Under the pieces are notes generated by a model. The model had not been told where the DNA came from and ran no database searches. It worked only from the letters and a program-made list of their open reading frames with translations. DNA of 64,000 nt, from NCBI GenBank assembly GCA_014361455.1, contig JACIVP010000001.1, positions 62,001 through 126,000 of the forward strand, in the 5' to 3' direction. The translations under genes and the position numbers were made by a program. The stretch comes from Candidatus Methanosuratincola sp. (GTDB lineage Archaea > Thermoproteota > Methanomethylicia > Methanomethylicales > Methanomethylicaceae). Below are positions 51,349 through 60,203 of the stretch, one piece after another (positions within the stretch are counted from its first letter, which is position 1; the number at the start of each line of letters is the position of its first letter).

Positions 51349-51945
51349 CTAAATCCTTCCAGGCCTAATGATTGCCTTTGCCCCCTTCCTCAGGGCAGTT
51401 AGAAGTGCGTCTATATCTTTTTCGCACTCGATCAAATTGACCACTGCCCCGACCTGCTCTTTATTGTGAGCATCGCTACCGCCTAACACGGGCACTCCTA
51501 TCGCCTTGGCGAACTCCTTCGCCTGCTGGTTCTCGTCCCTGCCGCACTTCCCGTTCACGCCCTCTATCAGATCCACCCCCAGTAGTGCGCTCTTTTCCCC
51601 GAGGGATGTCCTCCTCGAGTCGAAGGGATGTGGCGCAACAACTATTCCTCTGGATGACCTCGCCCAGTCGACAACCTCGAAGGCATCCCTGGAGACGACC
51701 TGATCTGGCACCCCGAGTACTATTATATCCCCGAGATCGGTGGTGATCTCGATCCCAGGTATTACCAGATACCCGAAAAACCCCTTTGTGTCCATTACCC
51801 TCCGGTAGCCATCGATCGTGTCGTGATCTGTTATCGCGACAGCGTTGATTCCCATGGCCTTCATCCTCTCAAGCAGCTGGCCTGGCGTCAACGAGCTGTC
51901 CGGCGAGCTGTTAGTATGCACATGTGCGTCAAGGATTATCCTCAT
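51349..51945 (-). CDS. PHP-domain phosphoesterase
   Basis: 198 residues with the PHP metal motifs: DAHVHTNSSPDSSL, ITDHDTIDGY, VVAPHPFDSRRTS and GGSDAHNKEQVGAV. The family includes phosphatases and nucleases such as the 5'-3' exonuclease YciV and histidinol phosphatase; no substrate can be chosen. The start at 51945 overlaps the end of tgtA by 17 bases, so it is the third gene of the lsm-tgtA-PHP unit. Confidence 0.87.
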   Translation of the reverse strand: MRIILDAHVHTNSSPDSSLTPGQLLERMKAMGINAVAITDHDTIDGYRRVMDTKGFFGYLVIPGIEITTDLGDIIVLGVPDQVVSRDAFEVVDWARSSRGIVVAPHPFDSRRTSLGEKSALLGVDLIEGVNGKCGRDENQQAKEFAKAIGVPVLGGSDAHNKEQVGAVVNLIECEKDIDALLTALRKGAKAIIRPGRI

Positions 51946-53455
51946 CGAGGTGCCCTCTGACATCCTCAATCGACCTGAGGGTCATTGCCCCTTCAATCAT
52001 TATTGACGATCCTGGATCGATTATGAAAACTTTCCTGTACGAATTGGCCCTGATAAACTTCCTGAGATCCCTGCTGACGTCCATCCCAGTCCCTTGGGAG
52101 CATTCGTATTGGGACAGCGGAAACGTCTCAGAGAGCTCGGAAGGAACAACCCCGAATGGTTCCCCGTAGAAGCATATGTGGAACTCTCCCTCGGGCAATA
52201 TTTTCAGGGCATCCTGATATTCCTTCGACCTGATGTAAGGTTTCTCGGGAGGGTTCTGTAGAAAAACACCTATCTCCTTGCATACAGGTCTGCTGTAGTT
52301 TTCTATTATCCTCTTGCGGTGCCTGATCACCTCGGGTCGGATCAGGGAGCGCCTGTCGTAGATGAAGATGCCCCTAGGCTCTTTTCCTATCACAGGGTCG
52401 TTCTCCTCCAGATAGTTGGTGTACTTCCCAAGCCTCTTGAATGCCTCGTACAGCTTTGGATGGGACCTGCTCCTGGTCTCCACTAGCTCCCAAAGGCTCC
52501 CCTCCCTAAGAGCCTGCCGTATTGCCCTCATCTCCGAGGATGTGACGTAGAGGTTGTGCCTGGCGAGTGCCTCCTCGCGGTTCTTTTTGGGCATATCAAG
52601 GAGATCCTTCTGGCTCAGCCTAGAGCATATCGGGCAGTTGCATGGGAGCTCACTCAGCCGGTCGAGCCTGAACGTCCCGCGGACAGTCATGTAGCGGTCG
52701 TCCTTGGCGAAGAGGGCATATGCGGCGGAATCGAAGAGATCGCAACCGAGGGCAACCCCCATCGCAAGCATCATCGGGTGTCCTGCCCCGAAGAGGTGCA
52801 GCGGTCTGTCCGGAGGGAGGTTGCGCTTGACAGTGACTATCATGTCAACCAGTGTTGGATAATCATATCCTTCCATTATCTGCACTGGGCTCCCTAGCGG
52901 GTGGGTCTGGAAGTCCATGCTGCCCATGATCCTTGCGCACTTCCTTACTAGGTCGAGGTATCTCCCTCCTTGGATCGGGCCCGCCCAGAGCATCGTCGGA
53001 TCATCTCTAAATTCAAGACTAGACCTAGCCCTCTTGATAGTCTCTTCGACAGTCTTTTCCGCCTCTGGTCTGCTCGCGAACCCTCCAGTGGGGGTATCAA
53101 GTATCACCCCTATGTCGCTCCCAATCCTCTCTTGGAACTTGACTATCTCAATGGGATCCGTCTCGACTCCGCCGTAGATCAGCAGCTGATACGCCCCAGA
53201 GTCTGTCATTATGGTTCCCTCGTAACCTGTCAGCTCATGGACGTCCGGAGCGTCGCTGCCGAAGTGCTTTAGTATGAGGTAAGAATTTGTGATGATCATA
53301 TCGTATCCGAAAAGATCCTTCAGCTCCCGTGGTGGTATACTGTTCTTGACCGGGTTTATCACGGGCATAAGGCATGGGGTCTTGACCTCGCCCCTCCTAG
53401 TCCGAAGCACGCCTGCCCTTCCGGAAAGATCTCTCTCTGAGATTTCAAAAGACAT
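51929..53455 (-). CDS. tgtA: Archaeosine tRNA-guanine transglycosylase
   Basis: Exchanges guanine-15 of archaeal tRNAs for preQ0, the first tRNA-level step to archaeosine. 508 residues. The catalytic barrel includes MTDSGAYQLLIYG, the ILDTPTGG nucleophile region, WAGPIQGGRYLDLV and LFGAGHPMMLAMGVALGCDLFDSAAY. The zinc site is CNCPICS with a following His in RHNLYV. The C-terminal part covers the C1/C2 domains; a full PUA domain seems short or absent, unlike longer archaeal TGTs. It lies between lsm and the PHP gene on one strand. Confidence 0.95.
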   Translation of the reverse strand: MSFEISERDLSGRAGVLRTRRGEVKTPCLMPVINPVKNSIPPRELKDLFGYDMIITNSYLILKHFGSDAPDVHELTGYEGTIMTDSGAYQLLIYGGVETDPIEIVKFQERIGSDIGVILDTPTGGFASRPEAEKTVEETIKRARSSLEFRDDPTMLWAGPIQGGRYLDLVRKCARIMGSMDFQTHPLGSPVQIMEGYDYPTLVDMIVTVKRNLPPDRPLHLFGAGHPMMLAMGVALGCDLFDSAAYALFAKDDRYMTVRGTFRLDRLSELPCNCPICSRLSQKDLLDMPKKNREEALARHNLYVTSSEMRAIRQALREGSLWELVETRSRSHPKLYEAFKRLGKYTNYLEENDPVIGKEPRGIFIYDRRSLIRPEVIRHRKRIIENYSRPVCKEIGVFLQNPPEKPYIRSKEYQDALKILPEGEFHICFYGEPFGVVPSELSETFPLSQYECSQGTGMDVSRDLRKFIRANSYRKVFIIDPGSSIMIEGAMTLRSIEDVRGHLDEDNP

Positions 53456-53482
53456 AAAAAATCCTTCCGATAAAAAAAGGGT

Positions 53483-53908
53483 TTAGGCGCTCTTCTGCTC
53501 AAGAACGTGCTGTTCGTATACTTTCTTTACCCTCTCCACCATCGGCCCCGTCCCTTCGACACCTTCTGGAGTCACCCTGATCCTTTCCATGACCGTGATG
53601 AACCCTGCATCCTCATAGTACTTAACCATGTTCGGGAAGAGCTTCTGGAGCCTATCCGAAAGGCCTTTCATATCGAACGGCTTCTCCTTCAGCAGGATCT
53701 CTGAGATTGCATCCCCTCTGATTATTGCACGGGCAAACTTTTCTTTGTTGACTGTTGCGTCCTCGAGACAGACGCTTAGGTTGGAGCCGTCAAATCCCAA
53801 TAGTTTCCCCTCGTAGGAGACCCCTCTTGTAGTAATGACCTTAACAGGCTTGTCCACGAAGCCGTTCAGTTCGCTGATGAATTTGCGCCCACCTACTGAA
53901 ACACTCAT
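53483..53908 (-). CDS. Sm-like protein, SmAP3 type
   Basis: 141 residues. The first ~75 form an Sm fold: FVDKPVKVITTRGVSYEGKL as Sm1, and KFARAIIRGDAISEI as an Sm2 variant. The extra C-terminal ~65 residues (LSDRLQKLFPNMVKYYEDAG and on) are the added domain of archaeal SmAP3. It probably forms a ring that binds RNA. It is the first gene of the unit with tgtA, with a TATA-rich stretch (53937-53955) upstream. Confidence 0.85.
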   Translation of the reverse strand: MSVSVGGRKFISELNGFVDKPVKVITTRGVSYEGKLLGFDGSNLSVCLEDATVNKEKFARAIIRGDAISEILLKEKPFDMKGLSDRLQKLFPNMVKYYEDAGFITVMERIRVTPEGVEGTGPMVERVKKVYEQHVLEQKSA

Positions 53909-54221
53909 TTTCGCTCACCTACCCACTTTAGATGCTTTATAAATTATAAATATAGTGCAGACCTGCAGCCCAAACGCTCTTGGATGGCCAATGTACCCTC
54001 CCAAGCCATGCCCCCCTCCACTTGAAGAGCTGTGCGTGGCGCCTACTTTCGCCCATCCCTCTTTCTCTCTGCGCCCTCCATCCGCGGTTCAGCAGAGCTG
54101 TTCCTTCCAAACTCATCTGACGCTCCTTAGACAGGAAGAAAGTTGCTGGCAAGTCTTAAAGCTCCCGAGGACGGCTGCCCCTGCAGGTTAGTCGCAAAAA
54201 ATACATTTTTGGTGGTAAAAA
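53909..54221. other. Intergenic stretch between lsm and tfb
   Basis: 313 bases. The left 45 bases hold the lsm promoter (TATAAATTATAAATATA). The remainder is GC-rich with no open frame of interest. I looked for RNase P and SRP RNA cores on both strands and found none. Confidence 0.4.
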
Positions 54222-55157
54222 ATGAACTGCGATGAATGCAAAAGCGTTCTGGTCCCTGACGGAAACGGCAGTCTAGTTTGCGTCGAATGCGGTCTCGTCC
54301 ATGCTTACCATGATGATTATGCCCAGTCCGTCGGAAGGAAGCAACGGCTGGGGAGCCTAATAACAAAGGGAACTCCATTCTTCACCGACTCTTCAGAGAT
54401 GAGGCTATCTCCGGAAATTCAAGCGAAGTACGCTCGGCTCAAAAGGCTCCAAGAGTCCGCCTACAACGGGTCATGCTTCGATCTGTTCCAATTCCATCGC
54501 GATCTAGAGTCGATCGCGAGAGAGCTCTCCCTGCCTGGAGATGCCACCGACACCGCCCTGCGTTTCTTTGACGAGCTGCTTTCCAAGTTCAGGAACCCGT
54601 ACGGGAACTACGGCATGCTAATGGCCGTCTGCTTGGCATCAGTCTTGCGAGAATTTGGGGATCGCACACCAGTATGCCTATCCGAGCTAGTCGATGCATT
54701 CAGGAGGAGAGGGTACAGATTATCGGTGAAGGTGGTAGCAAAGAATCTGAGTTTTCACTCCTCCTTCATCCCATTCAACAAGAAATTCCGGAAGCCGGAG
54801 GACTATGTGGGAAGGGTGATCGAAAAGCTGCGGGCATCTGCGTTCATACAAGTCAGGATTCGCCTCCTCGGATTCGAGCCGGAAGATTACTTTGAAAGGC
54901 TTCTGATACTGTCAAAATCGCTCCTTTCAAAACTCCCCCCGCCCCGCAGGTCGGGCAAGAACCCCTACCTCCTTGCGGCCTCTGCCGTCTTCATGGCAAA
55001 TGCGACCCTCGCAGAGTCAAGATCGGCAGAGAACATACTCACTAAATCCCAGTTTTCGAAGGACATCGGGATCGCGGAATACACGCTGCGGAGCCACCTG
55101 TCAACCGTATTCACCGGCGTCATGCCCGGATCGCAGACTGTTGCCGCCGAGGGATAG
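54222..55157 (+). CDS. Divergent transcription initiation factor B (TFB paralogue)
   Basis: 311 residues. The N-terminal zinc ribbon has CDEC and CVEC (residues 3-23), followed by a B-reader-like RLGSLITKGTPFF and two cyclin-like repeats, recognisable but weakly conserved (FHRDLESIARELSLPGDATD; NPYLLAASAVFMANATL). The clear canonical TFB match of core cyclin motifs is missing, so this is an accessory paralogue. It is read toward the pilus gene cluster B. In Sulfolobus, a TFB paralogue (TFB3) activates pilus and DNA-import genes after DNA damage; a similar control here is inference from position. Confidence 0.8.
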   Translation: MNCDECKSVLVPDGNGSLVCVECGLVHAYHDDYAQSVGRKQRLGSLITKGTPFFTDSSEMRLSPEIQAKYARLKRLQESAYNGSCFDLFQFHRDLESIARELSLPGDATDTALRFFDELLSKFRNPYGNYGMLMAVCLASVLREFGDRTPVCLSELVDAFRRRGYRLSVKVVAKNLSFHSSFIPFNKKFRKPEDYVGRVIEKLRASAFIQVRIRLLGFEPEDYFERLLILSKSLLSKLPPPRRSGKNPYLLAASAVFMANATLAESRSAENILTKSQFSKDIGIAEYTLRSHLSTVFTGVMPGSQTVAAEG

Positions 55158-55198
55158 CTATCCTCCCATCCTTTTTTTTAGCAGCATCTTGCCCAATC

Positions 55199-55642
55199 TC
55201 ATACCGCAACCCTGATGGTAAAATCAGCTTTGAATAGGGCCCCTCCATCCCAGAACTCGATGTGCAGTCCTCCGGTCACAAACCACCTCTCCTCTCCAGT
55301 GTAGCCTGAATAACGCATCTGGAACTCGTCAAGCTGTTGCCCTGTGTATTCCTCAACCGAGATATAGCCAACACTAACGACTGGGCTATTGAATTCCTTG
55401 AGCCCTGTTCCGTCATTGATGAATGCACACCACTCCTCCGCAAGAGAGCTGATCTCTTGGCGGGCATTATCCAACGTGGGGGCCTCTGCGTTTGACTTGA
55501 GGTAGCGGCAAAGGTCGAAGAGCAGGTTGTACGAGGTGAACTCGAACTCCTTGAGCAGGTCCAATGCCATCGCCTCCCTCTCCAGTTCTGCGCTTCGGGT
55601 CCCTATCGATAGCGCGGCGATCATGACTATGATTAATATCAT
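55199..55642 (-). CDS. Pilin-like protein, locus B (start uncertain)
   Basis: 147 residues from the ATG at 55642, beginning MILIIVMIAALSIGTRSAEL. In the same frame upstream the sequence reads KKKGVILTAGEA, a textbook class III signal (basic, Gly, then hydrophobic), but no ATG, GTG or TTG precedes it before the frame passes into the upstream gene. Either a rare start is used, or a small indel removed it. The soluble part is unassigned. It is the last gene of the four-gene minus-strand set of locus B. Confidence 0.6.
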   Translation of the reverse strand: MILIIVMIAALSIGTRSAELEREAMALDLLKEFEFTSYNLLFDLCRYLKSNAEAPTLDNARQEISSLAEEWCAFINDGTGLKEFNSPVVSVGYISVEEYTGQQLDEFQMRYSGYTGEERWFVTGGLHIEFWDGGALFKADFTIRVAV

Positions 55643-55662
55643 CGCCTCGCCTGCTGTAAGGA

Positions 55663-55989
55663 TTACCCCCTTCTTTTTATGTAGAATACCGTGGTGCCCC
55701 CATCCCTGCTTGATAAGAACTGTACGTAAGGAACATGGTCAGGCTCTTCTAGGCTCAGACTGATGTTCCCGACGCTTGCCTCTCCCTGCGCGAGGCACAG
55801 GTCGAGTAGACTCGTCGCATTCCCTGAGCACATCACTTGGTAGAACTCCTGCCTCAGCGCCTCCTTTTCTGCGAGATCGCGCAGGCTTTCGTCCCAGCCA
55901 CCTGTATAGACTGAGGGTATCGAGGCAAGTACAACTGCCACAATCAATGCACCCAAAGCGTCTATGATGGGCATCTCCCCCTTAGCCAC
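55663..55989 (-). CDS. Pilin-like protein, locus B (108 aa)
   Basis: From the GTG at 55989: VAKGEMPIIDALGALIVAVVLASIPSVY, a basic start, Gly, Glu and a hydrophobic helix, as in archaeal class III signals. GGAGG lies 8 bases upstream of the GTG, which decides this start over the ATG at 56025. It overlaps the upstream gene by 8 bases. A ~75-residue extracellular part follows. Confidence 0.68.
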   Translation of the reverse strand: MAKGEMPIIDALGALIVAVVLASIPSVYTGGWDESLRDLAEKEALRQEFYQVMCSGNATSLLDLCLAQGEASVGNISLSLEEPDHVPYVQFLSSRDGGTTVFYIKRRG

Positions 55990-56191
55990 GGCAAGAAACC
56001 TCCGGGTATACGTTCCCTGTAGCATTGTCGATTACATATGTCTGAGATCCGGCAGCTATCTCAAACTCTTCGTGAAGCGAATCAAGCGCCTCGATCTGGC
56101 TGTTGATGAGATCGAATGCTGCAATATTCAGCGCCAAGATAGCCAGTATCACCGGGATGGCGAGAACGAACTCCAACTCCTCGTTACCCAT
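55982..56191 (-). CDS. Small pilin-like protein, locus B (69 aa)
   Basis: MGNEELEFVLAIPVILAILALNIAAFDLI: an acidic start and one helix, with a short polar tail. The layout fits a TadE-like minor pseudopilin. It overlaps its neighbours by 8 bases on each side, so the set is tightly coupled. Confidence 0.62.
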   Translation of the reverse strand: MGNEELEFVLAIPVILAILALNIAAFDLINSQIEALDSLHEEFEIAAGSQTYVIDNATGNVYPEVSCRG

Positions 56192-56390
56192 TCTCTACAA
56201 TCCCCATTATCCTCTCGGCATTAACTTCGAATCTTCCTGTGCACGATAGCCTGTCCACGATCTCCTGAAAAATCCCCTGCTGCGGCTCCGACACCACTTT
56301 GAGAAGTTTGGTGAAAATCAAGATGCATCCTTCTCCGACTACTGAAGAGATCAGTATCCAGAGGAGGGCAACAACCCCAAAGACGACCAT
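56184..56390 (-). CDS. Small membrane protein, locus B (68 aa)
   Basis: MVVFGVVALLWILISSVVGEGCI is a signal-anchor, followed by ~40 residues with two Cys. A TATA box (CTTTTATAAT, centred near 56430) lies about 40 bases upstream, which favours ATG 56390 over the in-frame ATG 56411. It is the first gene of the minus-strand set and is divergent from the ATPase operon. Confidence 0.55.
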   Translation of the reverse strand: MVVFGVVALLWILISSVVGEGCILIFTKLLKVVSEPQQGIFQEIVDRLSCTGRFEVNAERIMGIVENG

Positions 56391-56507
56391 GCGCGAAGGC
56401 AATGCCATCACTCAGTATTACGCCGATTATAAAAGCCCGAGCCCGAATTCGCCCCCAAGGGGGGCATGCCATATAAGTCCTTGCGTATGTCGGAGGTCTG
56501 GTTTGGG

Positions 56508-56651
56508 ATGCACTGTCAGGAGACCGAGGATCTCCCCAAAAAGAGGGGCGTCGATGCAATCTCCATACTAGAGGAGCGGGTCACGATCCTCGAATACTCG
56601 ATATGCCTTGTTTCCAAGAAGGTAGAAGAAATTGAGAGAAGGTTCCCTTAA
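56508..56651 (+). CDS. Short coiled-coil protein before the locus B ATPase
   Basis: 47 residues. The C-terminal half, ISILEERVTILEYSICLVSK and on to the end, has a heptad of aliphatic residues typical of a coiled coil. A TATA-like CATATAAG at 56470-56477 suggests a start near 56500; ATG 56466 and 56487 are alternatives. It overlaps the ATPase start by 20 bases, so it is probably translated with it. The family is not recognised. Confidence 0.5.
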   Translation: MHCQETEDLPKKRGVDAISILEERVTILEYSICLVSKKVEEIERRFP

Positions 56652-58332
56652 GGTCTATAGAAACCTCAGTCCTAGGATGACCCTCTCCGAGTTCGAGAAT
56701 GCCTTAGATGATCCCCCCAGTCCAGGCTCCCTCTGCTTTTTCTCCGGGAAGAAGAATTTCCTTCTCACCTGGGATCAGTTCCTTGTGATGCAGCAGGTTT
56801 GCAGAGACCTGCGCCTTTGCCTTGACCTCCTCTCAAAGAAGGCAAAGGACTGCGCTTTCGCGAGGGGAGTTTGCTCATCAATGAACCTGGACTGGATCGC
56901 CCTCCTCGGGGAAGTCCAATCTGGGGTTCTCCATAAAAAAGGGATCAGGTGCAGAATCTGCGGGATCTGCCGCGAGCTCTCCGGGATCAGGTCTCTCACC
57001 CTCTCAGGTCACGAGCTCTCGTTTGCCTTCCGTCCTCAGCTGATCCCGTTTGGTCTAGTCTCTCTAGGGGCGCCTGAGTACTTGGTCCCGCCATACTCTG
57101 TCTACATACTAATGAGATCCGGGAGGATAGTCTACTTCCCGGTGATGTGCAGTCTTTCGGTCAGAGACAGGATCAATGTGTTCCGTCTGATCAGGAAAGT
57201 CAGGAGGCACGAGCAGAGGAACCTCAAGCCCCCCTTCTCGATAGAGCTCGGGAAAGTGATTGAAGAGAGGCGGTCTATCCTACAGGGCTTTTCCAAGCTC
57301 AGCGAGCCTGCCGAGATCTTTGCCCTATACGCGTCCGTCGGGCTTGCCGACATCCTCACCCTACTGATCGACGACAATGTCGGAGAATTTTACATAGATT
57401 CTCCGCGCTCCTTCGCCTATATCGACCACAGAGAGCTTGGGAGGTGCGAGTCATCAATCTGGGTGGGCAGGGGGGTGGTCGAGCGACTGCTTGCCTTCTC
57501 GGCTTGCAGCAACCGGAGGGCCTCAGATTACCTGCATCCTTCAATCAAGGCCTCGATAAAGACCGACGAGTTCCACGCCCGTGTATCGATAGATACCCCT
57601 CCCCTCTCCTTTGAGGGTGCATCTATCGATATCCGAAAATTCTTCAGAAATCCGACCGACATCAGCACACTGATCAGGAACAAGACGGTCACCCCAGAGG
57701 CTGTCTCGTACCTGCTCATGCGGCTGAGGGCTGGGAGTAGCTTCAGCATATATGGTGAGAGCGGCTCCGGAAAGACCACGCTCGCGATCGCGTTGGACCT
57801 CGAGACTCCGCAGCACTGGAGGAAGTACTCTGTGGAGTCAGACATCGCAGAGAACATCACTCAGCGGCATCTCGGGAAGCACCAGGTGAGGCTTCTGGCA
57901 GCAACTGGGTCTGCAGAGGCATCCAAGAGGCGGAAGGAAGTCCTGGACAGCCTGCTCCACAAGTCCCCGGACTATGTCTTCTTCGGAGAGGTCCTCTCTG
58001 AGTCCGACAGCCATGCCCTCTTCCAGATCCTGGCGTCTGGAATACGCTGCATACACACCGTGCATGCCCCGTCAGGGGAGGGGCTCTTGAGGAGGTTCGC
58101 CTACCAACACCACATCCCCTTGGTGTCCCTCTCTGACCTGGGTGTTCTTGTCCAGATGCGAAGGTTTGACACCGGAGGGAACTTCACTCGGAGGGTGGTC
58201 AGGATATCCGAGCTCGTACGCGACGACCTGCTGGTTGAGATGCCGCTCCTGAGAGACCTCTTCTTGTGGAACCCTGGATCCAGCCAGCTTGAACCGACCC
58301 CAGCATACCGGGAGATGTCGATACCCGCATAG
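56632..58332 (+). CDS. Type II/IV secretion ATPase (TadA/VirB11-like, divergent, locus B)
   Basis: 566 residues. An N-terminal ~360-residue region includes a Cys cluster (CRICGIC near 105) and an unassigned domain. The motor core has Walker A IYGESGSGKTTLAIA near 375, a SVESDIAEN acidic box, Walker B PDYVFFGEVLSES near 447 and the His box IHTVHAPSGEGLLRRF near 475. The usual GEVRGxE is altered to GEVLSES, so it is a divergent member. It is co-directional with two membrane platform genes, a pilin and a HerA-like gene. TTG 56632 or ATG 56677 may be the start. Confidence 0.85.
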   Translation: MREGSLKVYRNLSPRMTLSEFENALDDPPSPGSLCFFSGKKNFLLTWDQFLVMQQVCRDLRLCLDLLSKKAKDCAFARGVCSSMNLDWIALLGEVQSGVLHKKGIRCRICGICRELSGIRSLTLSGHELSFAFRPQLIPFGLVSLGAPEYLVPPYSVYILMRSGRIVYFPVMCSLSVRDRINVFRLIRKVRRHEQRNLKPPFSIELGKVIEERRSILQGFSKLSEPAEIFALYASVGLADILTLLIDDNVGEFYIDSPRSFAYIDHRELGRCESSIWVGRGVVERLLAFSACSNRRASDYLHPSIKASIKTDEFHARVSIDTPPLSFEGASIDIRKFFRNPTDISTLIRNKTVTPEAVSYLLMRLRAGSSFSIYGESGSGKTTLAIALDLETPQHWRKYSVESDIAENITQRHLGKHQVRLLAATGSAEASKRRKEVLDSLLHKSPDYVFFGEVLSESDSHALFQILASGIRCIHTVHAPSGEGLLRRFAYQHHIPLVSLSDLGVLVQMRRFDTGGNFTRRVVRISELVRDDLLVEMPLLRDLFLWNPGSSQLEPTPAYREMSIPA

Positions 58333-58347
58333 GAGGGGAAATCTGGC

Positions 58348-59166
58348 TTGGATATAACCGAAAAAAAGCGCAACCAGCCGTTGTCGGTTCTTCTAGCCGC
58401 GCTGTCCAGGCGATCAATCCTCCCATCCTGCGTATCAGTGCGGCTATCATCAGTTCTTGGATACAATGCTTTGGATGCGGACATGGATAAGGAAGAAGGG
58501 GTAGAGCGCCGTGGCAGTGGCATACTCATAACTGGGATCAACCTGCTCACAGTCTCGATAGTAGCCGCCCCATTGGCAACCCTATTCGGAGCAATCCCCC
58601 TTCACCTGGCAGCGGCTGCACCAGTTGCCGTGTTGGTGTTTCTAATTCTGCTGCCCAAGATCATTGGCAAGGGATCAGAGATAAGGGATCTCCTTGATGC
58701 CGCGCACTCCTTCGAGGTCTTCGCGACCGTGCTCTTCGCCACAGGAAACCTGGGGCTCGCCACGAAGCGGGCATCACAGACTCCAGGGAAAGCCTCTCAT
58801 CGGTTCAGATCAGCGCTGATTTCAATGAGAAACGGGGAGGCGCCGGATAGAGCTGTTCTCCGCTCCTTCAGCGGCGAGGGGATCTGTTTGGAGTGGGTCA
58901 AATCTGCGGTCAATGGTAGGTCGGGCGGGATCTCACCAGTCATCACAAATTGGTATGCTGAGGTACACACAAGAATCCTTAAGGCAGAAGACATGCTTTC
59001 GCTGCTGGTTGCCCTCTCGACGATCTTGCCCATAGGTCTTTCGATGGCGATGGCAGTCTGGGGGCTGCTCTCCACGCCATTGTCGGCGCTGCTGATACTT
59101 GCCTTCTCTGTGGTCATAGGGATAGTTTTCTGCTGGTTCAAAGGTCTTGAGGCGATCCTTTCATGA
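58348..59166 (+). CDS. Pilus platform membrane protein, first half (locus B)
   Basis: 272 residues. After ~55 soluble residues there is a double hydrophobic region (about 62-108), then a soluble helical block, then two C-terminal TM helices (LLVALSTILPIGLSMAMAVW; ALLILAFSVVIGIVFCW). This is one T2SF/TadC-type half. AGGAGGGG precedes the TTG start at 58348. Its stop overlaps the next gene (ATGA). Confidence 0.75.
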   Translation: MDITEKKRNQPLSVLLAALSRRSILPSCVSVRLSSVLGYNALDADMDKEEGVERRGSGILITGINLLTVSIVAAPLATLFGAIPLHLAAAAPVAVLVFLILLPKIIGKGSEIRDLLDAAHSFEVFATVLFATGNLGLATKRASQTPGKASHRFRSALISMRNGEAPDRAVLRSFSGEGICLEWVKSAVNGRSGGISPVITNWYAEVHTRILKAEDMLSLLVALSTILPIGLSMAMAVWGLLSTPLSALLILAFSVVIGIVFCWFKGLEAILS

Positions 59167-59954
59167 AGCAGTACTTACCGAACCCCTTGGCAGTCCTTGT
59201 TTCAGCACTCGTTTCAGTGCCCCTTGCATCCACCGAGGGTGCCGTTTGGGTACTGGTTTTCCTCTTGGTTCTCCTTCCCTTCGACAGGTTGATGCGTGCC
59301 CGTAGCATCTCCCGACGCAAAGGCGAAGACAGGACCTCCACCTTTCTGCTGACGTTCTCAAGGCTTCTGAGCTCGGAATCCCCGGGCGAGGCACTTGTCA
59401 CATCATTCGGAACTTCAATGCCCAATGGGGAGACCCTGAGTGACTTGCTGGTGCTCAGGGACGGGAGGTCGGTCCCATCAGTGATGCGCCGGATGTCCAA
59501 GAGAATGCCGACCGAAAGCCAGACCTTCGAGGCCATCGCAACGCTGCTCTCCTTTGACAAGGAGTCGTCCAGAGAGAGGCTAAGATCCTTCGCAAAAATG
59601 AGAGAAGAGCGCAAGAGGGTCAGACAGGATCTCGAAGTGCGACTAAAGGCAATCTCGATGCGGTTCAAGATACTCTCAATGATTTCCTCCGCCTCCCTTG
59701 CGGTCCTTGCCTTCGTCTCACCTATACTCGGATCCTTCTTTTCTGATCAGCGCCTGAACCAGGTGGCGATAGAATCCCTGATTCGGTTCGATTTCCAGGC
59801 TTTTTCCGCCTTCTATTCGCTGGTCCTCATCTCGTCATACCTCCCTACCAAGGTTCTCCCCTTCGTGGGCGGATCCGGCTCTATGCTGCGCGCCTCGGCA
59901 TCCTACCTCCTGACATACCTGCTGCTGATCATCACATTAGGCACTGCCTTTTAA
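59163..59954 (+). CDS. Pilus platform membrane protein, second half (locus B)
   Basis: 263 residues with the same plan: N-terminal TM pair (PLAVLVSALVSVPLA and VLVFLLVLLPF), a helical soluble block ending MREERKRVRQDLEVRLKA, then TM helices at about 175-200, 220-235 and the end. It corresponds to the second half of the fused protein of locus A. It is translated from the ATG overlapping the previous stop. Confidence 0.72.
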   Translation: MKQYLPNPLAVLVSALVSVPLASTEGAVWVLVFLLVLLPFDRLMRARSISRRKGEDRTSTFLLTFSRLLSSESPGEALVTSFGTSMPNGETLSDLLVLRDGRSVPSVMRRMSKRMPTESQTFEAIATLLSFDKESSRERLRSFAKMREERKRVRQDLEVRLKAISMRFKILSMISSASLAVLAFVSPILGSFFSDQRLNQVAIESLIRFDFQAFSAFYSLVLISSYLPTKVLPFVGGSGSMLRASASYLLTYLLLIITLGTAF

Positions 59955-59981
59955 AGCCCCACGATCTATGGGAAAAAGAGT

Positions 59982-60200
59982 ATGCGCAAGCCTTTTTCGA
60001 GAAAGGGGTCACCTCTGGTTGAAGAGGGGCTGCTGCTCGGGCTGTCCATAGTAACGCTCACCGTTGTCATGTCCATCGTCGTCGGTCTACTTTCGGGGGT
60101 ACAGAACACCTTCAACCTGTCCATATTTAACGGCAACGAGTTCATCGAGAGCCTGCGGAACTCAATAAACCAAGTCCTTTCATTCTTCAGGATAGGCTGA
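59982..60200 (+). CDS. Small pilin with class III signal (locus B)
   Basis: 72 residues: MRKPFSRKGSPLVEEGLLLG, then SIVTLTVVMSIVVGLLSGV. The basic KKG-like cleavage context and Glu near +5 of the mature start are typical of type IV pilins. The mature protein would be a helix with a short tail, like bacterial Flp or Tad pilins. It is placed between the platform genes and the HerA-like ATPase, so it is the likely major subunit of filament B. Confidence 0.75.
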   Translation: MRKPFSRKGSPLVEEGLLLGLSIVTLTVVMSIVVGLLSGVQNTFNLSIFNGNEFIESLRNSINQVLSFFRIG

Positions 60201-60203
60201 GAT

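Noticed and set aside
53909-54221. Possible RNase P or SRP RNA in the lsm-tfb spacer
   Set aside because: A GGCAGCCGTCC-like string drew attention on the minus strand, but the conserved GAGGAAAGTCC and ACAGAA blocks of RNase P RNA and the SRP domain IV core are absent.
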